From positions 1 to 21,626 of the IMG/VR virus record IMGVR_UViG_3300020191_000083: DNA of 21,626 nt. The stretch is one strand, 5' to 3'. The stretch comes from a virus. The first letter of the stretch is position 1. Each line of letters starts with the position of its first letter. The notes under the pieces were generated by a model, which was not told where the DNA came from, did not search any database, and worked only from the letters and a program-made list of their open reading frames with translations. The position numbers and the translations under genes were made by a program. Of the stretch, positions 13,690 to 20,869 are shown in pieces.

Positions 13690-14268
13690 TTAACTGTTAA
13701 GACTTTCAACCATTAAATTCAATTGTACAATAATAGCAAGAGCATAGCCAAAACTATGACTCTTTTTAAAGAAGTATGTATTGTCATTAGGTTTTACCCA
13801 AACGTCTTTTTCGATTTCCTTCCAAGCCTTTCCTACCAAATGGCGTTTACCGGGTCTTATCATAGCAAGTATCATTGCTAATTGATCTATGCTTTTAGGT
13901 GGATGTTGTTTTACTATTTCAAAGTGATTATTAATATGAAATAGTTGCTCAACTATTTCTTTGTGTTCTAATAATTCCCACATTGGTTCTGTATTAATCA
14001 ATTTATCTAAATGTGTTTCGTCCTTCACTCCTTCATATACATGGTTATTAAGTACGTCTAATTTAAACCAGCCTTCTTGTTCTGCTTGTTTATGATCTAT
14101 TGTACTATAACCTTCAAGAGGAAACTTCGAAATATTTTGAAAGTAAACACCAGTGTTATGCTTTGTAAACTTACCGTCTTTTTCAATACTTGCAGGTGTG
14201 ACATTAACTAACTTGAGAAAGTCATCTCTGTTAGCCATATCAATATCTACATCAAAATCTATTTTCAT
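13690..14268 (-). CDS. Miniature DnaE-like (C-family DNA polymerase) protein
   Basis: The 192-residue protein follows the motif order of the bacterial DNA polymerase III alpha palm and fingers, greatly shortened. [20 protein letters not shown] at 2-21 parallels E. coli [29 protein letters not shown] at 36-44 parallels KHAGGVVIA, and GWFKLDVLN at 66-74 parallels [21 protein letters not shown] parallels ALVALFRPGP, and [10 protein letters not shown] near 168-177 parallels NKSHAAAYAL. Asp6, Asp8 and Asp71 align with the catalytic D401, D403 and D555 of E. coli. The PHP, C-terminal and most finger regions are missing; full DnaE exceeds 1100 residues. It overlaps the zinc-finger gene by ATGA and sits near clamp-loader and helicase genes. 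The homology is my reading by eye; whether it polymerises DNA is unknown. Confidence 0.65.
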   Translation of the reverse strand: [192 protein letters not shown]

Positions 14269-14975
14269 ATTCCTGCTATTTTACATGCCCCTTTAACATC
14301 AGTAACTTCTGATTTATTGTTTGCAAATAATTTCATCCAAAATGTTGCATCAATTATATGCTCTATCATTTTTACCTGCTCATCACTAAATCTTGTTAAT
14401 AGTTCATCTCCACTTTCACACAAATACAACATCCAAGGAGAAACTTTTGCACTTCTTAAATCATATACTGCTCTAGGAGTAGTAACCTTTGAAAAATAAT
14501 CTTGCCAATCACAATTATGTTCTTCAGCCCATTTAGAAAGATACATTATAGTTCTTTCCAATGCTTTCATACCTGGTTCTTTTTTTACATATGTTAATAG
14601 CCATTCGTCATAAAGACTATCTTTAGTCCAATCGGCTAATTTTTTACCATTTTTAATTAACCATTCTGCAAATAGTTCTGGGTTCAAGTATTCATTTGTA
14701 ACACAACTTCTACCAAATTTTACAAATCCATCATAGTATTGGCTTTTAACAAAATCTTCCTGAGATTTTGGTTTAGATGCAGAAGTATTCAATTCATAAA
14801 ACATCTGAAACACTCTATATCCTAATCTAGTATGTGTTAGATCTTTATCTGCCATACGTCTTTTCTTTATACACATATGAGCACTCAGAGTTCTTTCGCT
14901 CATAAATGTCTTTTCACACCATTTACAAGTATTACTTTCCGAAGATGTCTTTGATTGTGTTGTCATTGTATCCAT
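14265..14975 (-). CDS. Zinc-finger protein of unknown function
   Basis: The 236-residue protein has a C2H2-like finger at its N-terminus, CKWCEKTFMSERTLSAHMC at about residues 17-35, with ligands from CxxC and the His/Cys pair, followed by the basic KKRRM. The rest is helical and Trp-rich (ADWTKDSLYDEWLL, LSKWAEEHNCDWQDYF) with no motif I recognise. It could bind DNA or act as an adaptor. Two close starts are possible, ATG 14975 and ATG 14966; the latter has GGA at suitable spacing. The gene overlaps the clamp-loader-like gene by about 44 bases and the mini-DnaE gene by ATGA. That context suggests a replication or recombination accessory role. Confidence 0.7.
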   Translation of the reverse strand: MDTMTTQSKTSSESNTCKWCEKTFMSERTLSAHMCIKKRRMADKDLTHTRLGYRVFQMFYELNTSASKPKSQEDFVKSQYYDGFVKFGRSCVTNEYLNPELFAEWLIKNGKKLADWTKDSLYDEWLLTYVKKEPGMKALERTIMYLSKWAEEHNCDWQDYFSKVTTPRAVYDLRSAKVSPWMLYLCESGDELLTRFSDEQVKMIEHIIDATFWMKLFANNKSEVTDVKGACKIAGI

Positions 14976-15399
14976 GTGATAATGCTAATTCTTTGAGTTC
15001 TTCTTTTGTATTTAAATTTATAAGATGATTTATATCTTCTGTTTTCATATGAGGGAAAATTTCATATATAAAATCAAATATTTTATTTTTCTTTTTTCTT
15101 GCATTAGGTGGTTTAAGATACGGATGAAATTGTACCTTACCAACCCCACAGGTGCTCAGCAAGAGCCATTGTAATTCAGGGTGTTTACTTACTTCCATAA
15201 ACTGATAGTTAACCAGTTCATTAGTCATATAAATGTAATTCGCCGCTTCTTTTCCTTGTACACTACTACAATACCTCATCATCATCCAGGCACTAAAAGC
15301 CTTTTTCTGTTCATCACTTAAACGATTATAAAAACCTCTATCTTTTTTATCTATTGCCGCCATAATTTCTTTGAGCGGTATTTGAGGTTTTTTAGGCAT
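14932..15399 (-). CDS. Probable clamp-loader small subunit, gp62-like
   Basis: The 155-residue helical protein has the pattern I associate with the short gp62-type clamp-loader subunits of T4-like marine phages: an N-terminal helix with ID-K, then KKAFSAWMMMRYCSS, NELVNYQF and HPELQWLLL, then a Gly/His/Pro segment (GVGKVQFHPYLKPP) and a basic linker. Clamp loaders place the sliding clamp on primed DNA. No ATPase motif is present, as expected for the small subunit; the large ATPase (gp44) is not in this window. The start overlaps the apt stop as TAATG. The assignment rests on pattern memory and context, so it is only moderately supported. Confidence 0.5.
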   Translation of the reverse strand: MPKKPQIPLKEIMAAIDKKDRGFYNRLSDEQKKAFSAWMMMRYCSSVQGKEAANYIYMTNELVNYQFMEVSKHPELQWLLLSTCGVGKVQFHPYLKPPNARKKKNKIFDFIYEIFPHMKTEDINHLINLNTKEELKELALSHGYNDNTIKDIFGK

Positions 15400-15932
15400 T
15401 ATTCTCCTTCGTATTCAACAAGTGCGGCGGCATTATAGCCTTGCTCTATAATTTTAGCAAATCCTCCCAAGTCTGTCAAGTCTATAACAGCCAGTATTAA
15501 AATATTATCTCTGGGTACATCAAAACATTCATGTACTAAGTCAGCACATGCAATCGCAGTACCGCCAGTTGCTATTAAGTCATCTATTATTACAACTTTA
15601 TCTGTGGATTTAATATTTGTATTTTTTTGTATTTCCAAACTTGTACTTCCATATTCTAAGTCAAAATCTCTTTTGTGTGTTTCGTTGGGCAGTTTTCCAG
15701 GCTTACGAGCCATTACAAAAGGAATATTAAGATTATTGGCTATAGGTGCTCCAAAAACAAACCCCCTGCTTTCAATACCTACAATACAATTTGCTTGTAG
15801 AGATAAATCTTCCATTTCTTGTAATGTATATTTAAATGCATCAGGGTTTTCTATTAGACTTGTAATATCTCTAAATTGTATACCTGGGATAGGAAAATCA
15901 GGTACTGTTCTTATTGTGTCTTTTAAATTCAT
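15399..15932 (-). CDS. apt: Adenine phosphoribosyltransferase
   Basis: The 177-residue enzyme converts adenine and PRPP into AMP and pyrophosphate, a purine-salvage step. The family signature is clear: FPIPGIQFRDIT at the N-terminus, GIESRGFVFGAPIA, ARKPGKLP, and the PRPP-binding loop VVIIDDLIATGGTA near 112-125. Length matches the bacterial enzyme (E. coli, 183). It begins inside an ATGA overlap with a small unknown gene and ends in a TAATG overlap. In the same operon as metK it may recycle adenine released from SAM by-products during infection; that link is inference. Confidence 0.93.
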   Translation of the reverse strand: MNLKDTIRTVPDFPIPGIQFRDITSLIENPDAFKYTLQEMEDLSLQANCIVGIESRGFVFGAPIANNLNIPFVMARKPGKLPNETHKRDFDLEYGSTSLEIQKNTNIKSTDKVVIIDDLIATGGTAIACADLVHECFDVPRDNILILAVIDLTDLGGFAKIIEQGYNAAALVEYEGE

Positions 15933-16180
15933 ATTTCACTCATTTTTATATTTAATATTTCGTCCCATGTAGCAAATTGTTTTTTGCTATAAGGACCAGC
16001 CGGATATGTAGGTGGTGTCCATTCTATCACTACATTTCTAGTGTAAATAGACTTCATCCAAATCTTTTTACCCCCTAAGGTTGTTTTAGGTATCCAAGCA
16101 AATACTTTTTTCCATTCTGTATATTGTGGTTCCGTCTTTGTTTTTAAATCCGGGTACCTAGTATATGCAGGATGATTCAT
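15929..16180 (-). CDS. Small protein of unknown function between metK and apt
   Basis: The 83-residue product starts at ATG 16180 (MNHPAYTRYPD), which overlaps the metK stop as TAATG; a longer frame from 16204 would start inside metK. It is Trp-, Lys- and Pro-rich (WKKVFAWIPK, KIWMKSIYTRN, VIEWTPPTYPAGPY), apparently beta-rich, and lacks a membrane helix or recognisable motif. Its stop overlaps apt as ATGA. The tight coupling to both genes argues that it is translated. Function is unknown. Confidence 0.68.
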   Translation of the reverse strand: MNHPAYTRYPDLKTKTEPQYTEWKKVFAWIPKTTLGGKKIWMKSIYTRNVVIEWTPPTYPAGPYSKKQFATWDEILNIKMSEI

Positions 16181-17274
16181 TAAAAAATATCTACAACTTC
16201 CCACGGTAAATCTTGTTTACCAAAATGCCCATAATTAGTTGTTGTGGTTAAATCTAAATTAAATAAATTAAATTTATCAATTATACCTTTAGGTGTCAGG
16301 TCTATATTATCTCTAAAATAATCTGCAAATTCCTTTCTAACTTGTCCGTCAGCATAAACATATATATTTGTAGGTTCTTTTACACCAATAGCATAACTTA
16401 ATTGTACTGTGGCATTTTTAGCCTTGCCGCCTGCCACAATGTTTTTAGCCAAGTATCTAGCCATATAAGCCGCACTTCTATCCACTTTGGTACAGTCTTT
16501 ACCACTAAAGGCACCGCCGCCATGTGGTGCATATCCACCGTATGTGTCTACAATTATTTTTCTACCTGTTAATCCTGTGTCGCCATCTGGACCACCAATA
16601 ACAAATCTGCCTGTTGGATTGATTAACCATTCTGTGTTATCTATATCTATCTTTCCTTCTACTACAGGAAAAATTATAGCCTTTACACGTTCTCTAACCT
16701 CTTCTATAGATAATTTATCACTATGTTGCGTACTACATACGATAGTTTTAATATTGATAGGCGTACCTACTTTATCATAGTTAAGTGTAACCTGTGCTTT
16801 ACTATCTGGTCCTAACCAATCAGCACCGTTTTTTCTTTCGTGTTCTAATTGTTTTAATATCTCATGGCTGTAATAAATTGCACTTGGCATATAATTAGGC
16901 GTTTCGTCACAGGCATAACCAAACATCAGTCCTTGATCTCCTGCACCAAAGTCATCTGTACCTAAGGCAATGTCCGGAGATTGACCATGCAATTCATTGT
17001 AGACTTTTAATTTATCCCAATGAAAACCATCTTGCTCGTAGCCAATATCTCTTACAGTTGCTCTAACAAGTTTTTCAATATAAACTTTATCAAATTTATC
17101 ACTTTTGTATTCACCAGCAAGTGTAACCATATTGGTTGTCACTAAAGTTTCTACAGCCGCTCTATGGCTAATATTTTTATCTATTAAGTAAGTTGCTACA
17201 GCATCAGAAATTCTATCTGCTACTTTATCTGGATGTCCACTACTTACACTTTCACTTGTGAATTCATAACTCAT
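16180..17274 (-). CDS. metK: S-adenosylmethionine synthetase
   Basis: The 364-residue enzyme makes SAM from methionine and ATP. Hallmarks are in place: FTSESVSSGHPDK with His14, GAGDQGLMFGYA, INPTGRFVIGGPDGDTGLTG, and the phosphate-binding GGGAFSGKD followed by KVDRSAAY. Compared with E. coli MetK (384 residues) it lacks about 15 C-terminal residues, ending shortly after YGHFGKQDLPWE. The active site looks intact. It starts one base after the upstream gene. A phage metK could raise SAM for DNA or RNA methylation during replication, though no methyltransferase lies in this window. Confidence 0.95.
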   Translation of the reverse strand: MSYEFTSESVSSGHPDKVADRISDAVATYLIDKNISHRAAVETLVTTNMVTLAGEYKSDKFDKVYIEKLVRATVRDIGYEQDGFHWDKLKVYNELHGQSPDIALGTDDFGAGDQGLMFGYACDETPNYMPSAIYYSHEILKQLEHERKNGADWLGPDSKAQVTLNYDKVGTPINIKTIVCSTQHSDKLSIEEVRERVKAIIFPVVEGKIDIDNTEWLINPTGRFVIGGPDGDTGLTGRKIIVDTYGGYAPHGGGAFSGKDCTKVDRSAAYMARYLAKNIVAGGKAKNATVQLSYAIGVKEPTNIYVYADGQVRKEFADYFRDNIDLTPKGIIDKFNLFNLDLTTTTNYGHFGKQDLPWEVVDIF

Positions 17275-18075
17275 TTATAATTTTCCTTCTTTTTTCATTT
17301 GTTCTCTGATTTTAGTTGCACTGATTTTTTGTGTTTCTTCATCAAGAACTTCTTCTTCTATTTTATATCCTACACCTCTACCATATGTGATATTCATTAT
17401 GTTTGGTACAGGATAACACCTAAATTTACCTGCAAATTCTGCCAGTTCCTGCTCTATATTATCACAGATATCGTCTACTGTCCAAGGATTGCTATCATCT
17501 CTTGGCATATCTCTTACAAGAACAGCAACCTGGCCATGTTTTGCTAATGCTCTTTCAAACAACTTTTGATGACCTTCATGCCATGGTTGAAATCTTCCTA
17601 GCATCTGTGTGGTTGGTTGCTTTGGTTGAAATAGATTATCTTTTATGTCAACTGCAATAAGCCTAGCCCATTTTTCTATTGTTTCTTCAGTCCACCAATC
17701 TTCTTCGTTAATTTGTATATCAACATTTACAGTATCATCTGGTCTTTCAAATACTTTGTTAGTATCTTCATATCGGCCTTTAGATATAGTGTTCATCCAA
17801 ATTACATATTCAGGTTGAAACTTTCTTCTTAATTCATTAGTAGGACAAACAAAATCTGCAATAGCATAATTACCATTGCCTACTGTTTTTAAACAATAGT
17901 CGTTCATCCTTTTCATTTGTCTTTCTCTGCCTTCTGGAGAGAAATCCCAATCATTAAAAAGTTCTCTTATTTCATCTGCATTATGCCATTTGGCATTTCC
18001 TAATACTTCTACTAGGCGTTCTGCTAACGTTGATTTTCCTGAGCCTGGTAGGCCACAGATTAGTATTCTTTTCAT
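17275..18075 (-). CDS. APS-kinase-like P-loop kinase fused to an NMN-adenylyltransferase-like domain
   Basis: The 266-residue protein has two domains. Residues 1-145 form a P-loop kinase: Walker A GLPGSGKS at 8-15, NADEIR at 32-37, DWDFSPEGR at 42-50 and ADFVCP at 73-78. These track the adenylylsulfate kinase pattern (DGDNxR, GFS..R, ASFISP). Residues 155-266 form a nucleotidylyltransferase with GRFQPWHEGH at 160-169 and ISATKIR at 251-257, as in NadM/NadR-type adenylyltransferases. The order recalls NadR or PAPS synthetase fusions, but the kinase is APS-kinase-like. The substrate could be a nucleotide, a nicotinamide compound or a sugar phosphate. AGGAG precedes the ATG. Confidence 0.8.
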   Translation of the reverse strand: MKRILICGLPGSGKSTLAERLVEVLGNAKWHNADEIRELFNDWDFSPEGRERQMKRMNDYCLKTVGNGNYAIADFVCPTNELRRKFQPEYVIWMNTISKGRYEDTNKVFERPDDTVNVDIQINEEDWWTEETIEKWARLIAVDIKDNLFQPKQPTTQMLGRFQPWHEGHQKLFERALAKHGQVAVLVRDMPRDDSNPWTVDDICDNIEQELAEFAGKFRCYPVPNIMNITYGRGVGYKIEEEVLDEETQKISATKIREQMKKEGKL

Positions 18076-18090
18076 TTAACTCCTAAAAGT

Positions 18091-18873
18091 TTATCTATTT
18101 TCCCTTTCCCATTCTGCGTTTTCTTCAAACTCTGCAAGATATTCATCTAAGTTTTCTTGTATGTTTTCCTGAGTATCATGCCACTTAGTATTTAACCAGC
18201 CAACCTGTGCATCATAACTTTTACCGGTTGAATCCATGTAATCATAATCACAATCTAATTCTACTTTATCGTAAAATACAGCATCAATAAATTCGCCTAA
18301 ATTTGTTTCAACAACACCCATTCCAAGTTTAAACTCATCAAAATCTTCGCCGTCTGTTTCCACAAACCAAGCACCAAAAGAACCTTTTTCGCAACTATGA
18401 AACATTAATACAGGTACATGTTTGTTGCCGTCTTCATCCTCTTCGTTAATTACTTCTGGTTCTTCATCAGTATTAAAGTATCCGCCTTCTCTTCCATATA
18501 CATGGATTGCTTCGCCTTCATATACTTCTTTATCATAGTCCCAATCATCTGATCCATCTGCTGGAACTTCATATACATAAAAGCCACCGTCAGCATAGGC
18601 ACTATTAATGTGTTCAAACTCATCATTTTCCCACATATTAAAGTATTCGTCTTCATCTGTAGCAGGACCTGGAGGAGTATCTGGATCTATTAACGAGTCA
18701 TCTGGTTCCTCATCATCTCCATATCCCATTTGATCTGATTCCAATACAGCATCTATAAGTTCACTGGTATCGTCTAAATCTGCATAATATCTTGCAAATG
18801 CTGGATTTACTGAACCGAAAACTAGTTCGCCTCCATATCTGCCGCCTTCTATTCTAAATTTTCTTTTTGCCAT
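18091..18873 (-). CDS. Highly acidic protein of unknown function, possible nucleic-acid mimic
   Basis: The 260-residue protein holds about 73 Asp/Glu against about 16 Lys/Arg, a net charge near -57, with acidic runs such as YGDDEEPDDSLIDPD and INEEDEDGN. The first 12 residues are basic (MAKRKFRIEGGR). Aromatic residues are frequent and spread between acidic ones, and the central region has beta-like segments, so it is probably folded. No known domain is recognised. It has the best Shine-Dalgarno in the early operon (AGGAGG, seven bases before ATG), suggesting strong translation. Such proteins can mimic DNA and block host nucleases or nucleoid proteins, but a chaperone or metal-binding role is possible. 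Confidence 0.75.
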   Translation of the reverse strand: MAKRKFRIEGGRYGGELVFGSVNPAFARYYADLDDTSELIDAVLESDQMGYGDDEEPDDSLIDPDTPPGPATDEDEYFNMWENDEFEHINSAYADGGFYVYEVPADGSDDWDYDKEVYEGEAIHVYGREGGYFNTDEEPEVINEEDEDGNKHVPVLMFHSCEKGSFGAWFVETDGEDFDEFKLGMGVVETNLGEFIDAVFYDKVELDCDYDYMDSTGKSYDAQVGWLNTKWHDTQENIQENLDEYLAEFEENAEWERENR

Positions 18874-18882
18874 AATAACCTC

Positions 18883-19380
18883 CTATAGTAAATCAGCAAT
18901 CTGAATATCTTTTATTTTTTTATACTCTTTAACAAAAAGAGCACATTTGGGTTCTGGACCATCTTCTAATGGTACTGCCAACATGTGACCGTTTTTTAGT
19001 TTTGGAAAATACCATTTTACATCCTGGTACACGTTGGTAATCTGTATTTCTTCTGATCTTGGCATCCAACTGTGCATTGGATTAAGAACAGGACTTAAAA
19101 ATCCTCTATTGTTTAAACTTGCTAATGGTACAATCTCTAAATCAGCGAACTCCTCATCACAAGTTAATATACTCCAGTCCATAGGCATCTGTATTTTGTA
19201 AGGTCCTATTTCTAAACATATTGCTGGAGCATGAAAACTTTCTAAAAATATTAAAGGTAGCCAGTAATAATCTTGATATTCAGGGTCACCACCGTCAAAA
19301 ACACAATATCTTATATCTTCTATTTCATCAGGTACGCAATCTATATCGTATGATTTATTATCTATTGTTAAAATTTTCAT
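18883..19380 (-). CDS. Conserved-looking protein of unknown function next to uvsW
   Basis: The 165-residue protein is mixed alpha/beta with many Pro, Trp and aromatic residues (YYWLPLIFLESFHAPAICLEI, KIQMPMDWSILTCDEEFADL, MHSWMPRSEEIQ). It ends GPEPKCALFVKEYKKIKDIQIADLL. There is no signal peptide, membrane helix, P-loop or metal-binding motif I can name. ATG 19380 overlaps the uvsW stop by ATGA, and the stop lies ten bases before the acidic-protein gene. The coupling with uvsW suggests a role in replication, recombination or gene regulation, but nothing in the sequence specifies it. Confidence 0.7.
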   Translation of the reverse strand: MKILTIDNKSYDIDCVPDEIEDIRYCVFDGGDPEYQDYYWLPLIFLESFHAPAICLEIGPYKIQMPMDWSILTCDEEFADLEIVPLASLNNRGFLSPVLNPMHSWMPRSEEIQITNVYQDVKWYFPKLKNGHMLAVPLEDGPEPKCALFVKEYKKIKDIQIADLL

Positions 19381-20834
19381 TTATATTCCACCTTAGTTAT
19401 TGAATGTCTAAAATTCTGCTCTCTGTAAAAGGCTTTCCTTTTAGTCAAGTGTCTTTTACTATACTTTAAATTACTTGTTATGTCAACTATATTAACATAA
19501 TCTTTATCTTCTGCTTTACGAATACCTCTTCCAATACTTTGAATTACCCTAACAAAACTTTTGCCTGGTTCCAATAATATTAGATTAAATATCCTTGGTA
19601 TGTTAATACCAACTGCCGCTACACCATAAGTAGCAACGATCACTTTATTATTCATGTCACTTATTTCATTATAATTATCTTGCCTGTCTTCTGTTTTCAT
19701 TGAGCCTCTAACAAAAGCCCAATCAGGATTTCTTTCTGCTAACATTTCACCTGTTTTAATCCTATCTATTAATACCAGTGTATTTCCGTTTTCAGCAAAA
19801 CCATTTATAATTTCAGATAAATGATCTATTCTTTTAGGGTCTGTGACTAACCATTTAAGTTCTTGTGCATAACTTCCAAATTGTATTGCACCATCTTGTA
19901 ATTGTAAAATACTGATATCCAAGTCTGCCAGAACACCCATATCTTGTAATTCTTTACTGCTCATTTTTCCTATCACAGGACCTAAACTACAGGTACAACC
20001 TACTGCTTCATGTTCATCTTTAGGTATTGTTCCTGTGAGTCCCCATCTAATAGGAACTTCTCTAAAAGGACCACTCAATAAATTCTTTAAAACGTCTGCT
20101 TTTGCTTTATGAACTTCGTCAACCATTACACAAACAACATTATCTAAAAATTCATCAATTGGAAAGTCTGCTTCAAAACTTTTGCTTTTCTTTTCCATTA
20201 TACTAAGACTTTGCCATGTACAAATAGTATGTGTTTTATCGTATTCTTTTCTATCCCCAAACAGAACACCCACATCAAGTCCTAAATTTATATAGTCTTT
20301 TTCGGTTTGTACTACTAAATCTTTATTAGGGACAATCACTATGGTTCTTCCATAAGGTTCACATTTATGACTTAGTACCGCAGTTATAAGTGTTTTACCA
20401 GCACCTGTGGCAATCTCTTGTAATGATTGTGTATTATCTAAAAATCTGTTTATAATATCTACCTGATAATCTCTAAGTATTACAGGTTGTCCCTCTGCTG
20501 GATGCCGTTTAGGCCATTTAACATGTTGATAACTATTTTGATTAACTTGGTCAAACTCAAATTTCCAAGACTTACGCATATCCTTTATTTCGATTTCGTA
20601 CCCATCATCAGTAACAATAGGTACTAATTTATCTAATAAATGAAAATATGTTCTTCCACCAATGTCACAATATCTCACACAACCATCCCAACGACCTAAT
20701 TTATATGCCGGCATATGATATGCGTAGGGTAAAAAATATTTACAAGCATCAGATATTTTACGTCTTGTTTTCACATCAAGACCAGTAAATCTTACATTCA
20801 CTTCATCTCTGATTTCTAAAACACATTTACCCAT
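19377..20834 (-). CDS. uvsW: SF2 DNA/RNA helicase, UvsW-like
   Basis: The 485-residue protein is a superfamily 2 helicase of the T4 UvsW type, which unwinds branched DNA and R-loops and helps shift replication from origin- to recombination-dependent initiation. Motif I is ATGAGKT at 142-148, motif II is VDEVHKA at 238-244, motif III is LTGTIPKDE, and motif VI is QSIGRGIRKAED. A short N-terminal region (1-110, with WPKRHPAEG before the Q-like segment) matches the UvsW layout, and length is near T4 UvsW (about 500). The ATG follows a consensus promoter by five bases, so the mRNA probably lacks a leader. It heads the operon running down to 13690. Confidence 0.92.
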   Translation of the reverse strand: MGKCVLEIRDEVNVRFTGLDVKTRRKISDACKYFLPYAYHMPAYKLGRWDGCVRYCDIGGRTYFHLLDKLVPIVTDDGYEIEIKDMRKSWKFEFDQVNQNSYQHVKWPKRHPAEGQPVILRDYQVDIINRFLDNTQSLQEIATGAGKTLITAVLSHKCEPYGRTIVIVPNKDLVVQTEKDYINLGLDVGVLFGDRKEYDKTHTICTWQSLSIMEKKSKSFEADFPIDEFLDNVVCVMVDEVHKAKADVLKNLLSGPFREVPIRWGLTGTIPKDEHEAVGCTCSLGPVIGKMSSKELQDMGVLADLDISILQLQDGAIQFGSYAQELKWLVTDPKRIDHLSEIINGFAENGNTLVLIDRIKTGEMLAERNPDWAFVRGSMKTEDRQDNYNEISDMNNKVIVATYGVAAVGINIPRIFNLILLEPGKSFVRVIQSIGRGIRKAEDKDYVNIVDITSNLKYSKRHLTKRKAFYREQNFRHSITKVEYK

Positions 20835-20839
20835 AATCT

Positions 20840-20869
20840 ATTATACTACCACTTATACCCTAATGTCAA
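20840..20869 (-). promoter_or_regulatory. Consensus sigma70-type promoter, apparently leaderless
   Basis: The minus strand reads TTGACA (20869-20864), an 18-base spacer, and TATAAT (20845-20840), then AGATT and the uvsW ATG. The minus-35 lies within the last codons of the TonB-receptor-like gene, and its TAG stop falls in the spacer, next to the minus-10. A start seven bases after TATAAT would fall within one or two bases of the start codon. Confidence 0.83.

Noticed and set aside
18450-18656. A minus-strand Met/Lys-rich frame inside the acidic-protein gene
   Set aside because: It is a frame-shifted reading of the acidic codons, without its own ribosome-binding site or recognisable protein features.
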